Origin: Pseudoroseomonas ludipueritiae
Lineage (GTDB): Bacteria; Pseudomonadota; Alphaproteobacteria; Acetobacterales; Acetobacteraceae
Length of the DNA: 64,000 nucleotides
Assembly: GCF_014490445.1 (NCBI RefSeq)
Contig: NZ_JACTUZ010000002.1
Coordinates: 55,318 to 119,317 of the forward strand
Reading direction: 5' to 3'
Shown: in pieces, positions 35,399-43,992 of the stretch
Layout: each line of letters opens with the position of its first letter
How positions within the stretch are numbered: position 1 is the first letter of the stretch
Made by a program: the position numbers and the translations under genes
Notes under the pieces: generated by a model
The model's input: only the letters and a program-made list of their open reading frames with translations
Databases searched by the model: none
What the model was told of the DNA's origin: nothing

Positions 35399-36904
35399 CT
35401 AGTCCGTCGCATCCTTGCCCAGTTGCCCCCGCGCCCTGGCCCGCCGGCTCCACAGCGGCACGGTCAGCACTACTGCGGCGCAGACCAGCAGCGCGCAGGC
35501 CAGCGGGCTGCGCACCAGGATGTCCAGGCTGCCGCGCGAGATGCTCAGCGACTGGCGCAGCGCGCCCTCCATCAGCGGCCCGATGATCAGGGTCAGGGCA
35601 ACCGGCGCCAGCGGGAATTCCAGCTTGCGCAGCACCACGCCCAGCAAGCCGAAGAGCAGCATCACCCACACGTCGAAGACGCTGTTGTTCACCAGGTAGG
35701 TGCCAAGGCAGATGAACAGCACGATCAGCGGGTTCAGGATGCCGACTGGAATCCGCAGGATCCGCACCCACCACCCCACCAGCGGCACGTTCAGCACCAG
35801 CAGCATGACGTTGCCGATGATCATGCTGGCGATGATCGGCCACACGACCTGCGGCCTTTCGCTGAACAGCAGCGGCCCTGGCGCCAGCCCGTTCATGATA
35901 AAGGCGCCCAGCAGGATCGCCACGCTGGGCGAGCCCGGAATTCCCAGCGTGAACAGCGGGATCAGCGCCGCATTGGCATGCGCGTTATTGGCCGTCTCCG
36001 GCCCCGCCACACCCTGGATCGCGCCTTTGCCAAAGGTCTCCGGCCGCCGCGCGAAGGCCTTCTCCACCCCGTAGGAAATGAAGGAGGCCAGCGCCTGCGT
36101 CGTCCCCGGCACCAGCCCCAGCAAGAAGCCGAGCACCGTTCCGCGCCCCACCGGCCCTGCCGAATCCCGCAGGTCCTGTCGTGTCGGATAGAGTGAATTC
36201 ATCGACTTCGCGTTCACCACCGGCGGCGGTTGCCCGTAGGACAGCAGGATCTCCGACAGCCCGAACAGCCCCATGACCACCGGCACGAAATCCAGCCCGC
36301 CCAGCAGGTTGGTGAAGCCCAGGTCGAAGCGCGGCGTGCCCATGGTGGGGTCCGTCCCCACCGTGCCCAGCAGCAGCCCGAAGACCGCCATGGCCAGCGC
36401 GCGCAGCATGGAGGCCCCCGCCAGCAAGGCCAGCGTCGCCAGCCCGATGACCAGCAGGGCGAAGAATTCCGGCGGCCCGAATTTCAGCGCCACATCGGTG
36501 AGAAAGGGCGCGATCAGCACCAGCGCCAGCACCGAGGCGGTGCCGCCGATGCAGGACCCGATCGCCGCGATGCTCAGCGCCACGCCAGCCCGCCCGCGCC
36601 GGGCCATTTCCGTGCCGTCCAGCATGGTGACCACCGAGGCCACCTCCCCCGGCACCGCCATCAGCACGGTGGAGATCGTGCCCCCGTAATACGACCCGTA
36701 GAAGATGGCCGCGAGCATGATGATCGCGCCGGTGGGGTCGAGCTGATAGGTCAGGGGCAGCAGGATGATCATCCCGCCCGCCGAGCCGATCCCTGGCAGC
36801 ACCCCCACCAGCGTGCCCACCAGGCAGCCGATGAAGGCATAGAGCAGGTTCTCCGGCGTCAGCGCGATGGTGAAGCCGATCAGGAAGTCGTGGAAGCTGC
36901 CCAT
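35399..36904 (-). CDS. tctA: TctA, large membrane subunit of the tripartite tricarboxylate transporter
   Basis: A 501-aa protein of about 10-12 membrane helices. The TctA signatures VGVLPGIGSAGGMIILLPLT, FYGSYYGGTISTVLMAVPGE and FTLGIPGSPSVAILLGAFIM are complete. It is the symport channel of the TTT family and stands 3 bp after tctB. This is the only TctAB pair in the window, so it may also serve the orphan Bug receptors. Confidence 0.95.
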   Translation of the reverse strand: MGSFHDFLIGFTIALTPENLLYAFIGCLVGTLVGVLPGIGSAGGMIILLPLTYQLDPTGAIIMLAAIFYGSYYGGTISTVLMAVPGEVASVVTMLDGTEMARRGRAGVALSIAAIGSCIGGTASVLALVLIAPFLTDVALKFGPPEFFALLVIGLATLALLAGASMLRALAMAVFGLLLGTVGTDPTMGTPRFDLGFTNLLGGLDFVPVVMGLFGLSEILLSYGQPPPVVNAKSMNSLYPTRQDLRDSAGPVGRGTVLGFLLGLVPGTTQALASFISYGVEKAFARRPETFGKGAIQGVAGPETANNAHANAALIPLFTLGIPGSPSVAILLGAFIMNGLAPGPLLFSERPQVVWPIIASMIIGNVMLLVLNVPLVGWWVRILRIPVGILNPLIVLFICLGTYLVNNSVFDVWVMLLFGLLGVVLRKLEFPLAPVALTLIIGPLMEGALRQSLSISRGSLDILVRSPLACALLVCAAVVLTVPLWSRRARARGQLGKDATD

Positions 36905-36907
36905 GGC

Positions 36908-37417
36908 CTAGAGCCCCACCGCGCCGAGCAGGCCCCAGGGCGCGGCGGGCAGGAAAACCCCCAGCCACTCCACGAAGGCGTAACCGATGCCCAGGCTGCT
37001 CCCCAGTGCCACCAGCAGGGCGGTGACAAACGGCACGCGGTTCGCCAGCAGCAGCACCATCATGACCGCGAACATCACGATCACGAAGCCCAGCCGCTCC
37101 ACCAGCAGGGCAAAGGCGGCGATGCAGGCGAAGGTGACCAGCATCTGCGCCAGCGCCGCGCCACGCGGCAGCAGATCCGCCGGGAAATCCGGCACCGTCC
37201 CGGGCAGGAAGCTCCCGCCGAAAATGGCGGCGCAGAGCAGCACCAGCAGCGCACCCAGCCAGAACGGGAAGAAGCCCGGCCCCGGCCCGACCGGCGTGTA
37301 ATACACCAGACCCAGCGCGGTGAGGATCACCCAGCCGCCCAGCAGGCCGAAGCCCAGCGCCACCAGCCGGAATAGCAGCAGTCCTGGCCCGGCCTTCGCC
37401 GCCTCAGGTCCCGGCAT
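36908..37417 (-). CDS. tctB: TctB, small membrane subunit of the TTT transporter
   Basis: A 169-aa four-helix membrane protein of the TctB family, with the conserved YYTPVGPGPGFFPFWLGALL after the first helix. A GGAGG site lies 6 bases before the ATG. First gene of the tctBAC-leuB operon, divergent from a GntR regulator. Confidence 0.9.
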   Translation of the reverse strand: MPGPEAAKAGPGLLLFRLVALGFGLLGGWVILTALGLVYYTPVGPGPGFFPFWLGALLVLLCAAIFGGSFLPGTVPDFPADLLPRGAALAQMLVTFACIAAFALLVERLGFVIVMFAVMMVLLLANRVPFVTALLVALGSSLGIGYAFVEWLGVFLPAAPWGLLGAVGL

Positions 37418-37622
37418 GGCGCGCCTCCGCCACAGGCCCGTTCCACATCAATGCGGCCATCGGGCCCGAGTCCGTCGGCAGGTGCCGTGATGGGGCAATG
37501 TGTCGGTGCAAGGCGACGCTTCCTTCCTGGAGCCCGCTGCGGAAGCAGCGGAGGCCGCCTCCCGAGCGGCCAGGGCGCTTTCCCGCCGCCGCCGCAGCGG
37601 GGAGGGTGTTTTTCCGACATTA

Positions 37623-37633
37623 TTGTCCTACAA
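37623..37633. promoter_or_regulatory. GntR (FCD subfamily) operator
   Basis: TTGTCCTACAA matches the FCD/FadR-type consensus TNGTNNNACNA and extends by one pair to ATTGT-CCT-ACAAT (37622-37634). It lies 33 bp before the GntR start and about 205 bp before tctB, in the divergent promoter region, and is the natural site for the adjacent regulator. Confidence 0.65.
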
Positions 37634-37666
37634 TCTTGTTGGTCAAGCGATGGAAGCTGCGCCCTC

Positions 37667-38380
37667 ATGCCGTCTCAGAGCCACCCTCCTGATCTGGCCG
37701 AGAAGCCCCGCCCCGCCGGCCGGCGGCGTGGAGGCACGGTCGACTATGTTGTGGAACGCATCCGCGAGGCTTTGCTGTCAGGCCGCCTGGCGCTTGGCCA
37801 GCGCCTGATCGAAGCCGATATGACACAGGAATTCGGCATCAGCCGGGGCCCCTGGCGCGAAGCGATGCGCCGTCTGGCCGCCGAGGGCGTGGTGGAGCTT
37901 GTGCCGAACCGTGGCGCGCTGGTGCGGCGCCTGTCGCGCCAGGACATCATCGACCGCTTCCGCATCCGCCAGTCGCTGGAAGGCCTGGCGGCGTCGCTGA
38001 CCGCCTCCCGCATGACGGGAACGGACCAGCGCGAGCGCTTCCGCGCGGCCCTGGAGCTTCCGGACGGCAAGGCCGAGGCAGAAGCGCCCAGGGCCGCCAA
38101 TTTCCGCCTTCACCGGGCCATCGCCGAAGGAGCGGGGAATCCGCAGCTGCTGGAGCTGATCACGCAGCTCTGGGGGGCGGAGTTGCGCGGCCCCGAACAC
38201 GCCGCCTATTGGCGGGAATCCGCCGCCGAGCATGCCCGCATCGTGGATGCCATACTGGCCGCCGATCCTGAGGCGGCGGAGCGGGCCATGCGCCAGCACC
38301 TTGGCGCCGTGCTGGACCGCCTGCTCGCCACGCCCGAGGCCGAGGCTCCTTGGTCGGGGCGCTCCGGCCGCGGCGGCTGA
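37667..38380 (+). CDS. GntR-family regulator with FCD domain
   Basis: A 237-aa regulator: winged helix with VDYVVERIREALLSGRLALG, GQRLIEADMTQEFGISRGPW and REAMRRLAAEGVVELVPNRG, then an all-helical FCD ligand domain with histidines in FRLHRAIAEGAGN and EHARIVDAI that usually hold a metal and a carboxylate effector. It is divergent from tctBAC-leuB and is the likely acid-responsive repressor. The ATG at 37667 gives the normal family length. Confidence 0.88.
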   Translation: MPSQSHPPDLAEKPRPAGRRRGGTVDYVVERIREALLSGRLALGQRLIEADMTQEFGISRGPWREAMRRLAAEGVVELVPNRGALVRRLSRQDIIDRFRIRQSLEGLAASLTASRMTGTDQRERFRAALELPDGKAEAEAPRAANFRLHRAIAEGAGNPQLLELITQLWGAELRGPEHAAYWRESAAEHARIVDAILAADPEAAERAMRQHLGAVLDRLLATPEAEAPWSGRSGRGG

Positions 38381-38687
38381 TGCGACCCGCCGGCCGGCTT
38401 CTGCCCCTGACGGTCATCGGATGCCGCGCCTTGGCCTCCTTGCTCAGTTGCCGGCCAAAGCATCAGGCGCCGGCCCGGGCGACTTCATCGGGCACCTGCA
38501 GCAGCCAAGCGATGCGATGCTCCGCCGCCGGCGGATGGCCCCAGCGGGGGGCACGCCAGAACAGGGGGGCTCCGGCTTCCCGCCTGTGTTGACCCCCTTT
38601 CGGGGCTCAGCCATGCTTGCCGCGAGGAAACGGAATCCCGGTGAACGGGATTGGCGCGCGTGGCGCTGCCCAAGGAGGAGATCAATC
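38381..38687. other. Intergenic leader of the SDR gene
   Basis: No protein-coding frame is convincing here. The notable element is the inverted repeat at 38634-38652, listed separately. Confidence 0.35.
38634..38652. promoter_or_regulatory. Inverted repeat upstream of the SDR gene
   Basis: AATCCCG-GTGAA-CGGGATT is a perfect 7-bp inverted repeat with 5-bp spacer, 36 bp before the small upstream ORF. It could be an operator or a leader hairpin. Confidence 0.4.
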
Positions 38688-38765
38688 ATGGCCCAAGATC
38701 AGGTCCAGTCGAGGAGGCCCGGGCAAGCTGTCCCCGCATGCTGCGGCTGGATGGGATTGGCCTGA
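38688..38765 (+). CDS. Possible 25-aa leader peptide coupled to the SDR gene
   Basis: A near-perfect Shine-Dalgarno (AAGGAGGAG) lies 8 bases before an ATG opening a 25-codon frame that ends TGA two bases before the SDR ATG (TGAGGATG). The SDR itself has no good ribosome site of its own, so translation may depend on this short frame. The peptide begins MAQDQVQSRRP and ends CCGWMGLA, with no known family. Confidence 0.35.
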   Translation: MAQDQVQSRRPGQAVPACCGWMGLA

Positions 38766-38767
38766 GG

Positions 38768-39514
38768 ATGTCCGCCTCGAACCGCTTCGCGGGCCGCAGG
38801 GCCGTTGTCACTGGCGGAGGCGCGGGCATCGGCCGCGCGGTCGCGGCGCGCCTCGCCGCCGAGGGCGCCACCGTGTGCCTCTGGGACATGGATAAGGCCG
38901 CCCTGACGGCCGCCGCAGCCGAGATGGGCGCGAAGGAGACCTGCCAGGTCGATGTCGCGGACCCGGAAGCCGTTGATGCCGCGATGGCCAGCAGCGCCGC
39001 CGCGATGGGCGGGCTGGATATCCTGGTATGCAGTGCCGGCATCACCGGTCCCAATACCACCGTCAGCGACTATCCGGTCGAAGCCTGGCGGCGCGTGATG
39101 GATGTCAACCTCAATGGCTTGTTCTACTGCAACCGTGCCGCCGTTCCGGTGATGCAGCGCGGCGGCTATGGCCGGATCGTCAATGTCGCTTCCATTGCCG
39201 GCAAGGAAGGCAATCCCAATGCTTCGGCCTATAGTGCTTCCAAGGCGGGGGTGATCGGGCTCACCAAGTCGCTGGGCAAGGAGCTGGCAGGCACGGAGAT
39301 CCGCGTCAACTGCGTGACGCCCGCCGCGGTGCGCACCGCCATCTTCGAGCAGATGACGCAACAGCATATTGACTTCATGCTGTCCAAGATTCCGCTGGGC
39401 CGCTTTGGCACGATCGACGAAGTCGCGGCGCTGATCTGCTGGCTGGCGAGCGAGGAAGCCTCCTTCAGCACTGGCGCGGTCTTCGACGTCTCGGGCGGTC
39501 GCGCGACCTACTGA
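38768..39514 (+). CDS. Short-chain dehydrogenase (FabG-like)
   Basis: A 248-aa SDR. Cofactor motif TGGGAGIG, acidic residue in LWDMDKAAL suggesting NAD, CSAG in place of NNAG, catalytic Ser in VASIAG, YSASK, and a complete C-terminus (FDVSGGRATY). I start at 38768 because a normal SDR N-terminus follows; upstream in-frame ATGs at 38738 and earlier add non-homologous residues. Substrate unknown. It is convergent with an MFS gene across a bidirectional terminator and may be linked to the GntR regulator just upstream. Confidence 0.87.
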   Translation: MSASNRFAGRRAVVTGGGAGIGRAVAARLAAEGATVCLWDMDKAALTAAAAEMGAKETCQVDVADPEAVDAAMASSAAAMGGLDILVCSAGITGPNTTVSDYPVEAWRRVMDVNLNGLFYCNRAAVPVMQRGGYGRIVNVASIAGKEGNPNASAYSASKAGVIGLTKSLGKELAGTEIRVNCVTPAAVRTAIFEQMTQQHIDFMLSKIPLGRFGTIDEVAALICWLASEEASFSTGAVFDVSGGRATY

Positions 39515-39595
39515 ACCAGGGCGCCTTCGGGTCTGGCGGCTCATCCGGCCTGCTCCATCACCGGCAGGTTTCTCCTGCGCCAGACGGAAAAGAAA

Positions 39596-39625
39596 AAGGG
39601 AGGCGCCATGCCTCCCTTCTTTCCC
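39596..39625. terminator. Bidirectional intrinsic terminator
   Basis: AAGGGAGGC-GCCAT-GCCTCCCTT is a perfect 9-bp stem with an A-rich run on the left and CTTTCCC on the right. It lies between the convergent SDR (+) and MFS (-) genes and can serve both. Confidence 0.8.
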
Positions 39626-39659
39626 TTCTCCCTGCCGGAGCCGGGCTTTCCCCGCGCGC

Positions 39660-40874
39660 CTATGCCGTTGCAAGGCGCGCCCGGCCGCGCAGCAACAGCG
39701 TGGCCACGATCAGCACATTGACCGCGTTCCAGGCGACGCCGTTCAGGAACGCGGCGGCATAGCTGCCCGTCAGATCGAAGATGACGCCGGAAAGCCAGCC
39801 GCCCAACGCCATGCCGACCAGGGTGGACATCAGCACGATGCCTACCCGCATGCCCACCTCGGAAGCCGGAAAATTCTCCCGCACAATCACCGCGTAGGAG
39901 GGCACGATGCCGCCCTGGAACAGTCCGAACAGCGCCGACAGCATGAAGAGCGAGCCAAGTCCGTCAAAGAACAGGAACAACGACAGCGCCACCCCCTGCA
40001 GCACTGATCCCAGCATCAGCGTGCGGAGCCCGCCGATCCGGTCGGCCAGCAGGCCCGACCCCAGCCGGGAGACGATGCCGCAGGCCAGCATCACGGAAAG
40101 CATCTCCGCCCCCCGCGCCACGCCGTAACCGAGATCGCCGCAATAGGCGACGATATGGACCTGCGGCATGGCCATGGCGACGCAGCAGGCGACACCGGCG
40201 CAGGAGAGTACCGCCGTCAGCCCGTTGCGCGATAAGCCGAGCGGCCTGGCCTGCCCCTCGCCCCTCGCGAAGCTGCCATCCTGCGATCCCGGTGCCCGGG
40301 CGCGCAACATCAGGGCAAGAGGCAGCATCGTCGACAGGCAGATGAGGCCGACCGCCACATGGGCCATGCGCCACCCATAGGCCCCGACCAGCCAGGTCAG
40401 CAAAGGCGGCCAGACGACCCCCGCCAGGTAATTGCCGGAGGCCGCGAGCGCCACCGCGATGCCGCGCCGCCGGCGGAACCAGAGGGAGGCATCGGCCATC
40501 AATGGCGCGAAGGCGGCGGAGGCGCCGAACATGCCGATCAGCACGCCCTGCGCCAGGGCATAGAAGGTCAGGCTCGGCGCCAGCCCGGCGAGGACATAGC
40601 CGCTGGACAGGGCCACCGTAGCGCCCAGGAGTGGCTTCATGGCGCCGAACCGGTCCGTGAGCCGCCCCATCAGGATTCCGCCCGCCCCGAAGCCGAGCAT
40701 GGTCAGCGTATAAGGCAAGGATGCCGCGCCGCGCGTCGCGCCGAACTCCGCCTGCACATCGGGGAGCGCCACGACCACGGACCACATGCCGGCCCCGCCC
40801 AGCGTCGAGAGCGCGACGATGGCGCAAAGGCGGATCCAGGCGGTTCGTGAATCCAGCAACTGCTCGCCTGTCAT
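39660..40874 (-). CDS. MFS transporter, monocarboxylate/oxalate-formate-like
   Basis: A 404-aa, 12-helix major facilitator. The first half has SVVVALPDVQAEFG, GFGAGGILMGRLTDRFG (MFS motif) and a FRRRRGIAVALAASGNYLAG stretch typical of the monocarboxylate/OFA group. The second half has LLADRIGGLRTLMLG. The ATG at 40874 is the likely start; an upstream extension lacks membrane character. No operon partner. The substrate is probably a small organic acid. Confidence 0.87.
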   Translation of the reverse strand: MTGEQLLDSRTAWIRLCAIVALSTLGGAGMWSVVVALPDVQAEFGATRGAASLPYTLTMLGFGAGGILMGRLTDRFGAMKPLLGATVALSSGYVLAGLAPSLTFYALAQGVLIGMFGASAAFAPLMADASLWFRRRRGIAVALAASGNYLAGVVWPPLLTWLVGAYGWRMAHVAVGLICLSTMLPLALMLRARAPGSQDGSFARGEGQARPLGLSRNGLTAVLSCAGVACCVAMAMPQVHIVAYCGDLGYGVARGAEMLSVMLACGIVSRLGSGLLADRIGGLRTLMLGSVLQGVALSLFLFFDGLGSLFMLSALFGLFQGGIVPSYAVIVRENFPASEVGMRVGIVLMSTLVGMALGGWLSGVIFDLTGSYAAAFLNGVAWNAVNVLIVATLLLRGRARLATA

Positions 40875-41174
40875 GCGGTTATCACGCTTCGCTGGCTCCG
40901 CAGCTTCCCGGCTGGAATTCCGCGGCCCGGCGATGCAGGCGCCGCAATGGTCCGGACCGTCCCGGCGAGGCGTGGCAAGGCTGCGGAAGGCAAGCCTTTC
41001 AGGCCGCCGCTTCTGGCTCTTGTTCCGAGGATCTTCATGCCTGCCTCCCTGCAGAGATGAGCGCCCGTTCACAGGCAGGCGGCAGTCTGGCGTAAGGAAG
41101 CGCACAGCACCAGTATGGGGACAGGCGCCTTCGTGCCGCCGAAGGAGCCACCGCTGGCACTCTCGGCCGTGCCT
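40875..41174. other. Intergenic, no gene seen
   Basis: The region between the MFS start and the end of gamma-glutamyltransferase, both minus strand. I find no believable frame, RNA or repeat; it presumably contains the MFS promoter. Confidence 0.35.
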
Positions 41175-42782
41175 TCAGGCCCGGAGCGCCATGCCATCCC
41201 GTTGCGGATCGGCGCCGCCGTGCCAGGTGCCGTTCCCGATGGCGAGGCCATGCGGCGCGCCGAAGGCGAAGCTCTGGTAGGAGCGCGCGATCGGATAGCC
41301 CTGCGCCGCCAGTGCCTCGGTCACGCCATGCGGAATGCGGTTGGAGACATCGATGGTGTCGCTGAGCGCGACGATGCGCGGCGCGGCCACAGCCTCTGCC
41401 ACGCTCATGCCGAAATCGACCACATTGCTGATGGCCTGCGCCAGAGCCGGGACGATGTAGGTGCCGCCGGGCGCGGCCAGCACCATGCAGGGCTCTTCGC
41501 CCCGGAAGAGGATGGTTGGTGCCATGGCGCTGCCCCGGCTCTTGCCGGGGGCAATGGAGGCGGCACGGCCTGGGCGCGGATCGAAGCCGCTCATGCATCC
41601 ATTATACATGAAGCCCAACCCCGGCGTGATGACGCCGGAGGGAATACCCAGCGTATGCGTCATGGAAACCGCGTTGCCCTCGGCATCCACGACGCAGACC
41701 ACGGTGGTGTCGGGCGGGTCCCTGGGTTCCCCGGCGCGCGGCACGGCAGCCTTCTCGCCGGCGCGGATGCGGTCGGCCAGGTTGGCGGCGTGCGCGGCCG
41801 AGATCAGCCGATCCAGCGGCACATCCACGAAATCCGGGTCGCCCATATGAGCGTCCTTGTCGATGGTCATCCATTTCATGGCTTCCGCCAGGATGCGCAG
41901 ATGCCCGACGCCGTTGTGCTCCAGCGTGCCAAGGTCGAACTGCTCCATGATATGCAACAGCTCGATCAACGAGCCTCCGCCCGCCGGCGGCGGGTTGGAT
42001 GCGACGCGCAGCCCGCGATACTGCCCCCAGCACGGCGCCTTCTCCCGCACGCGATAGGCGGCCAGATCCTCCAGGGTGATGCCCCCGCCCCGCGCTTCCA
42101 TGTCGGCCGCCATCTCCCGCGCGATGTCGCCCCGGTAGAAAGCCTCGGCCCCGCCTTCGGCGATGCGCTCCAGCGTGCGCGTCATCTCCGGGTTGTGCAG
42201 GATGTCGCCGGGGCGCTTCAACCTGCCATCGGGGCGGAAGTACACCTGACGGCCGGTTTCGCTGAAGCGCAGCTTGTCCTCGACATTGACCTGCCCGTCA
42301 TTCCCATGGTCGATAGTCCAGTAGTAATGGACATAAGGGCGCACCAAGACGCCGCGGCGGGATTGCGCGATGGCGGGCGCCACCACATCGCGCAGCGGCA
42401 TGGTGCCGAAGCGCGAGAGTGCCTCGGCATAGCCCGCCACATTGCCGGGCGTGCCGATGGAACCGTAGCCGATATCGTTGCACTGGTCCTTGAGCAGGAA
42501 GACGAATCCGTCGCGCGACTGGCCGATGAACCTGTCCGCCCACATCTCCGCCTTCGCGGAAAGCGGCGCGCGCGCGAAGAATTCCAGCACCGTGTGAACG
42601 CCCCGCCTGGGCATGCAGATCTGCATGGCGCCGAAGCCGCCGAGGCCACACATCTGCGGGTCCACCACGCCCTGGCTGAAAGCACAGGCGATGGCGGCAT
42701 CCACCGCATTGCCGCCCCGCCGAAGAACTTCGACGCCTGCTTCCGCCGCTTCCGGCTGGGCTGCCACCACGATGCCTCGCAT
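41175..42782 (-). CDS. ggt: Gamma-glutamyltransferase family protein, no signal peptide
   Basis: A 535-aa N-terminal-nucleophile hydrolase. The N-terminal region (EAAEAGVEVLRRGGNAVDAA, MCGLGGFG) and the maturation site with nucleophile Thr359 in DTTVVCVVDAEGNAVSMTHT are present; the usual TTH is TTV here. Further on, GSAMAPTI and LAAPGGTYIVPAL form the oxyanion and glutamate-binding region. There is no signal peptide, so it should be cytoplasmic, unlike periplasmic E. coli Ggt. It would cleave gamma-glutamyl bonds in glutathione or related amides. Downstream of a selenoprotein-B-like gene on the same strand (114 bp gap). Confidence 0.9.
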   Translation of the reverse strand: MRGIVVAAQPEAAEAGVEVLRRGGNAVDAAIACAFSQGVVDPQMCGLGGFGAMQICMPRRGVHTVLEFFARAPLSAKAEMWADRFIGQSRDGFVFLLKDQCNDIGYGSIGTPGNVAGYAEALSRFGTMPLRDVVAPAIAQSRRGVLVRPYVHYYWTIDHGNDGQVNVEDKLRFSETGRQVYFRPDGRLKRPGDILHNPEMTRTLERIAEGGAEAFYRGDIAREMAADMEARGGGITLEDLAAYRVREKAPCWGQYRGLRVASNPPPAGGGSLIELLHIMEQFDLGTLEHNGVGHLRILAEAMKWMTIDKDAHMGDPDFVDVPLDRLISAAHAANLADRIRAGEKAAVPRAGEPRDPPDTTVVCVVDAEGNAVSMTHTLGIPSGVITPGLGFMYNGCMSGFDPRPGRAASIAPGKSRGSAMAPTILFRGEEPCMVLAAPGGTYIVPALAQAISNVVDFGMSVAEAVAAPRIVALSDTIDVSNRIPHGVTEALAAQGYPIARSYQSFAFGAPHGLAIGNGTWHGGADPQRDGMALRA

Positions 42783-42896
42783 CCGCTTGCTCCCCTGCTG
42801 CTGTCATCACGCCAGTGCGATACCAGATGCCTCGATCACGGGCCTCCAGCCGCCGGCGGTGCACATCATTCCTGACGCCACTCGTCCTTTCCATGC

Positions 42897-43832
42897 TCAG
42901 GCCGGTGTCTGAGTGCGCAGGCTCTTGGCGATCTCCTTCTGACGCAGGAATTCCTGCCGCAGCCGCGCTATCTCCGCGGGCGGGATGCGCTCGATATTGG
43001 AGTAGTCGAGCTTCCAATCCGGGTCCGCCGGCCAGCGTTGGGGCGACTGCACGGTGGTGCGCGGCGCGGGCGCCATCTCCAGCACGCGCAGGGCCAGTTC
43101 CAGCGTGGCGTCCTGGCTCGCGGCATCGTGTGGCAGGCCCGCGCCGTTGCCGAGCGGAAAGTCGCTGAACAGGAAGCGCGGCACGCCGCAATGTTCGACG
43201 ATGTCCTTGGCGCAGCCCATCACCACGGTCGGGATGCCATGCGCCTCCAGATGCCGTGCGAGGAGGCTGCAGGTCTGATGACAGACGGGACAGTTGGGCA
43301 CGAGGATCGCCGCCTCCGCCGCATCCTCCTGTAGCCGGCGCAGCAGTTCCGGGGCATCGGCCTCCACCGTGTGGCGCTGGCTGCGGTTGGTGGGCGCGCC
43401 ATGGAAGCGCGGCGTCAAGGCACCGATCCGCCCTGCGGCGACGGCGCGGCGGAGCGCGGGCAGCGGGAACCAGGCATTCGGGTCGGTCGCGGGGCTGTGC
43501 TTGCGGTCGTAGGCGATGTGCGAGATCCGCAGGTCATGGTCCGCCGCGCTGGCGCCAGAATACACCTGGTAGAACTTGGCTGAAGCATTGTAGGCCGCGC
43601 CCGGCCCCTGCTCTCCCCTGGAGGGATCGTAGGGCGCGGCAGTGGTGATCAGCGCGACGCGGCTCTGGGCCAGAGGCTTGCGGAGGGGCTGGAACGGCAC
43701 CTCGGCATAATGCGCCCAGCGGTAGGGTGCATGGCCCAATGCCTGGTAGTAGTCCCGCGTGCGCTTCATATAGGGCACCGGGCTGTCATGGTCAGGCGCG
43801 AAGCCCAGCACCGCGTCGATCTCCATGGACAT
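42897..43832 (-). CDS. Glycine/sarcosine/betaine reductase selenoprotein-B-like protein (Cys form)
   Basis: A 311-aa protein of the GrdB/PrdB reductase-component family. Family features are YMKRTRDYYQALG, ALITTAAPYDPSRGEQ, NASAKFYQVY, and DIVEHCGVPRFLFSDFPLGN. In the clostridial enzymes a selenocysteine stands in the mid-protein; here the region is PNCPVCHQTCS with Cys181, Cys184 and Cys188, and no in-frame UGA. Aerobic proteobacteria carrying this family lack the glycine reductase complex, so the reaction is unknown, probably thiol-disulfide or C-N/C-S reductive chemistry. The ATG at 43832 follows GGAGGAGGGAGG; ATG 43826 is the alternative. Confidence 0.8.
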   Translation of the reverse strand: MSMEIDAVLGFAPDHDSPVPYMKRTRDYYQALGHAPYRWAHYAEVPFQPLRKPLAQSRVALITTAAPYDPSRGEQGPGAAYNASAKFYQVYSGASAADHDLRISHIAYDRKHSPATDPNAWFPLPALRRAVAAGRIGALTPRFHGAPTNRSQRHTVEADAPELLRRLQEDAAEAAILVPNCPVCHQTCSLLARHLEAHGIPTVVMGCAKDIVEHCGVPRFLFSDFPLGNGAGLPHDAASQDATLELALRVLEMAPAPRTTVQSPQRWPADPDWKLDYSNIERIPPAEIARLRQEFLRQKEIAKSLRTQTPA

Positions 43833-43992
43833 TCCTCCCTCCTCCTTCTGGCTCGCCAGGGTCAGGATGACCCGGTGAGGCCAGGCTGCACAGGTGAGAT
43901 GTCGCTTATTCGGCGGCCGCCGCGCCGCCGGGTGGGTTGTGCCAGCCGGCCTGGCATCTGACATAGGTCGGCAGGGCAATCGGAGAAACACG

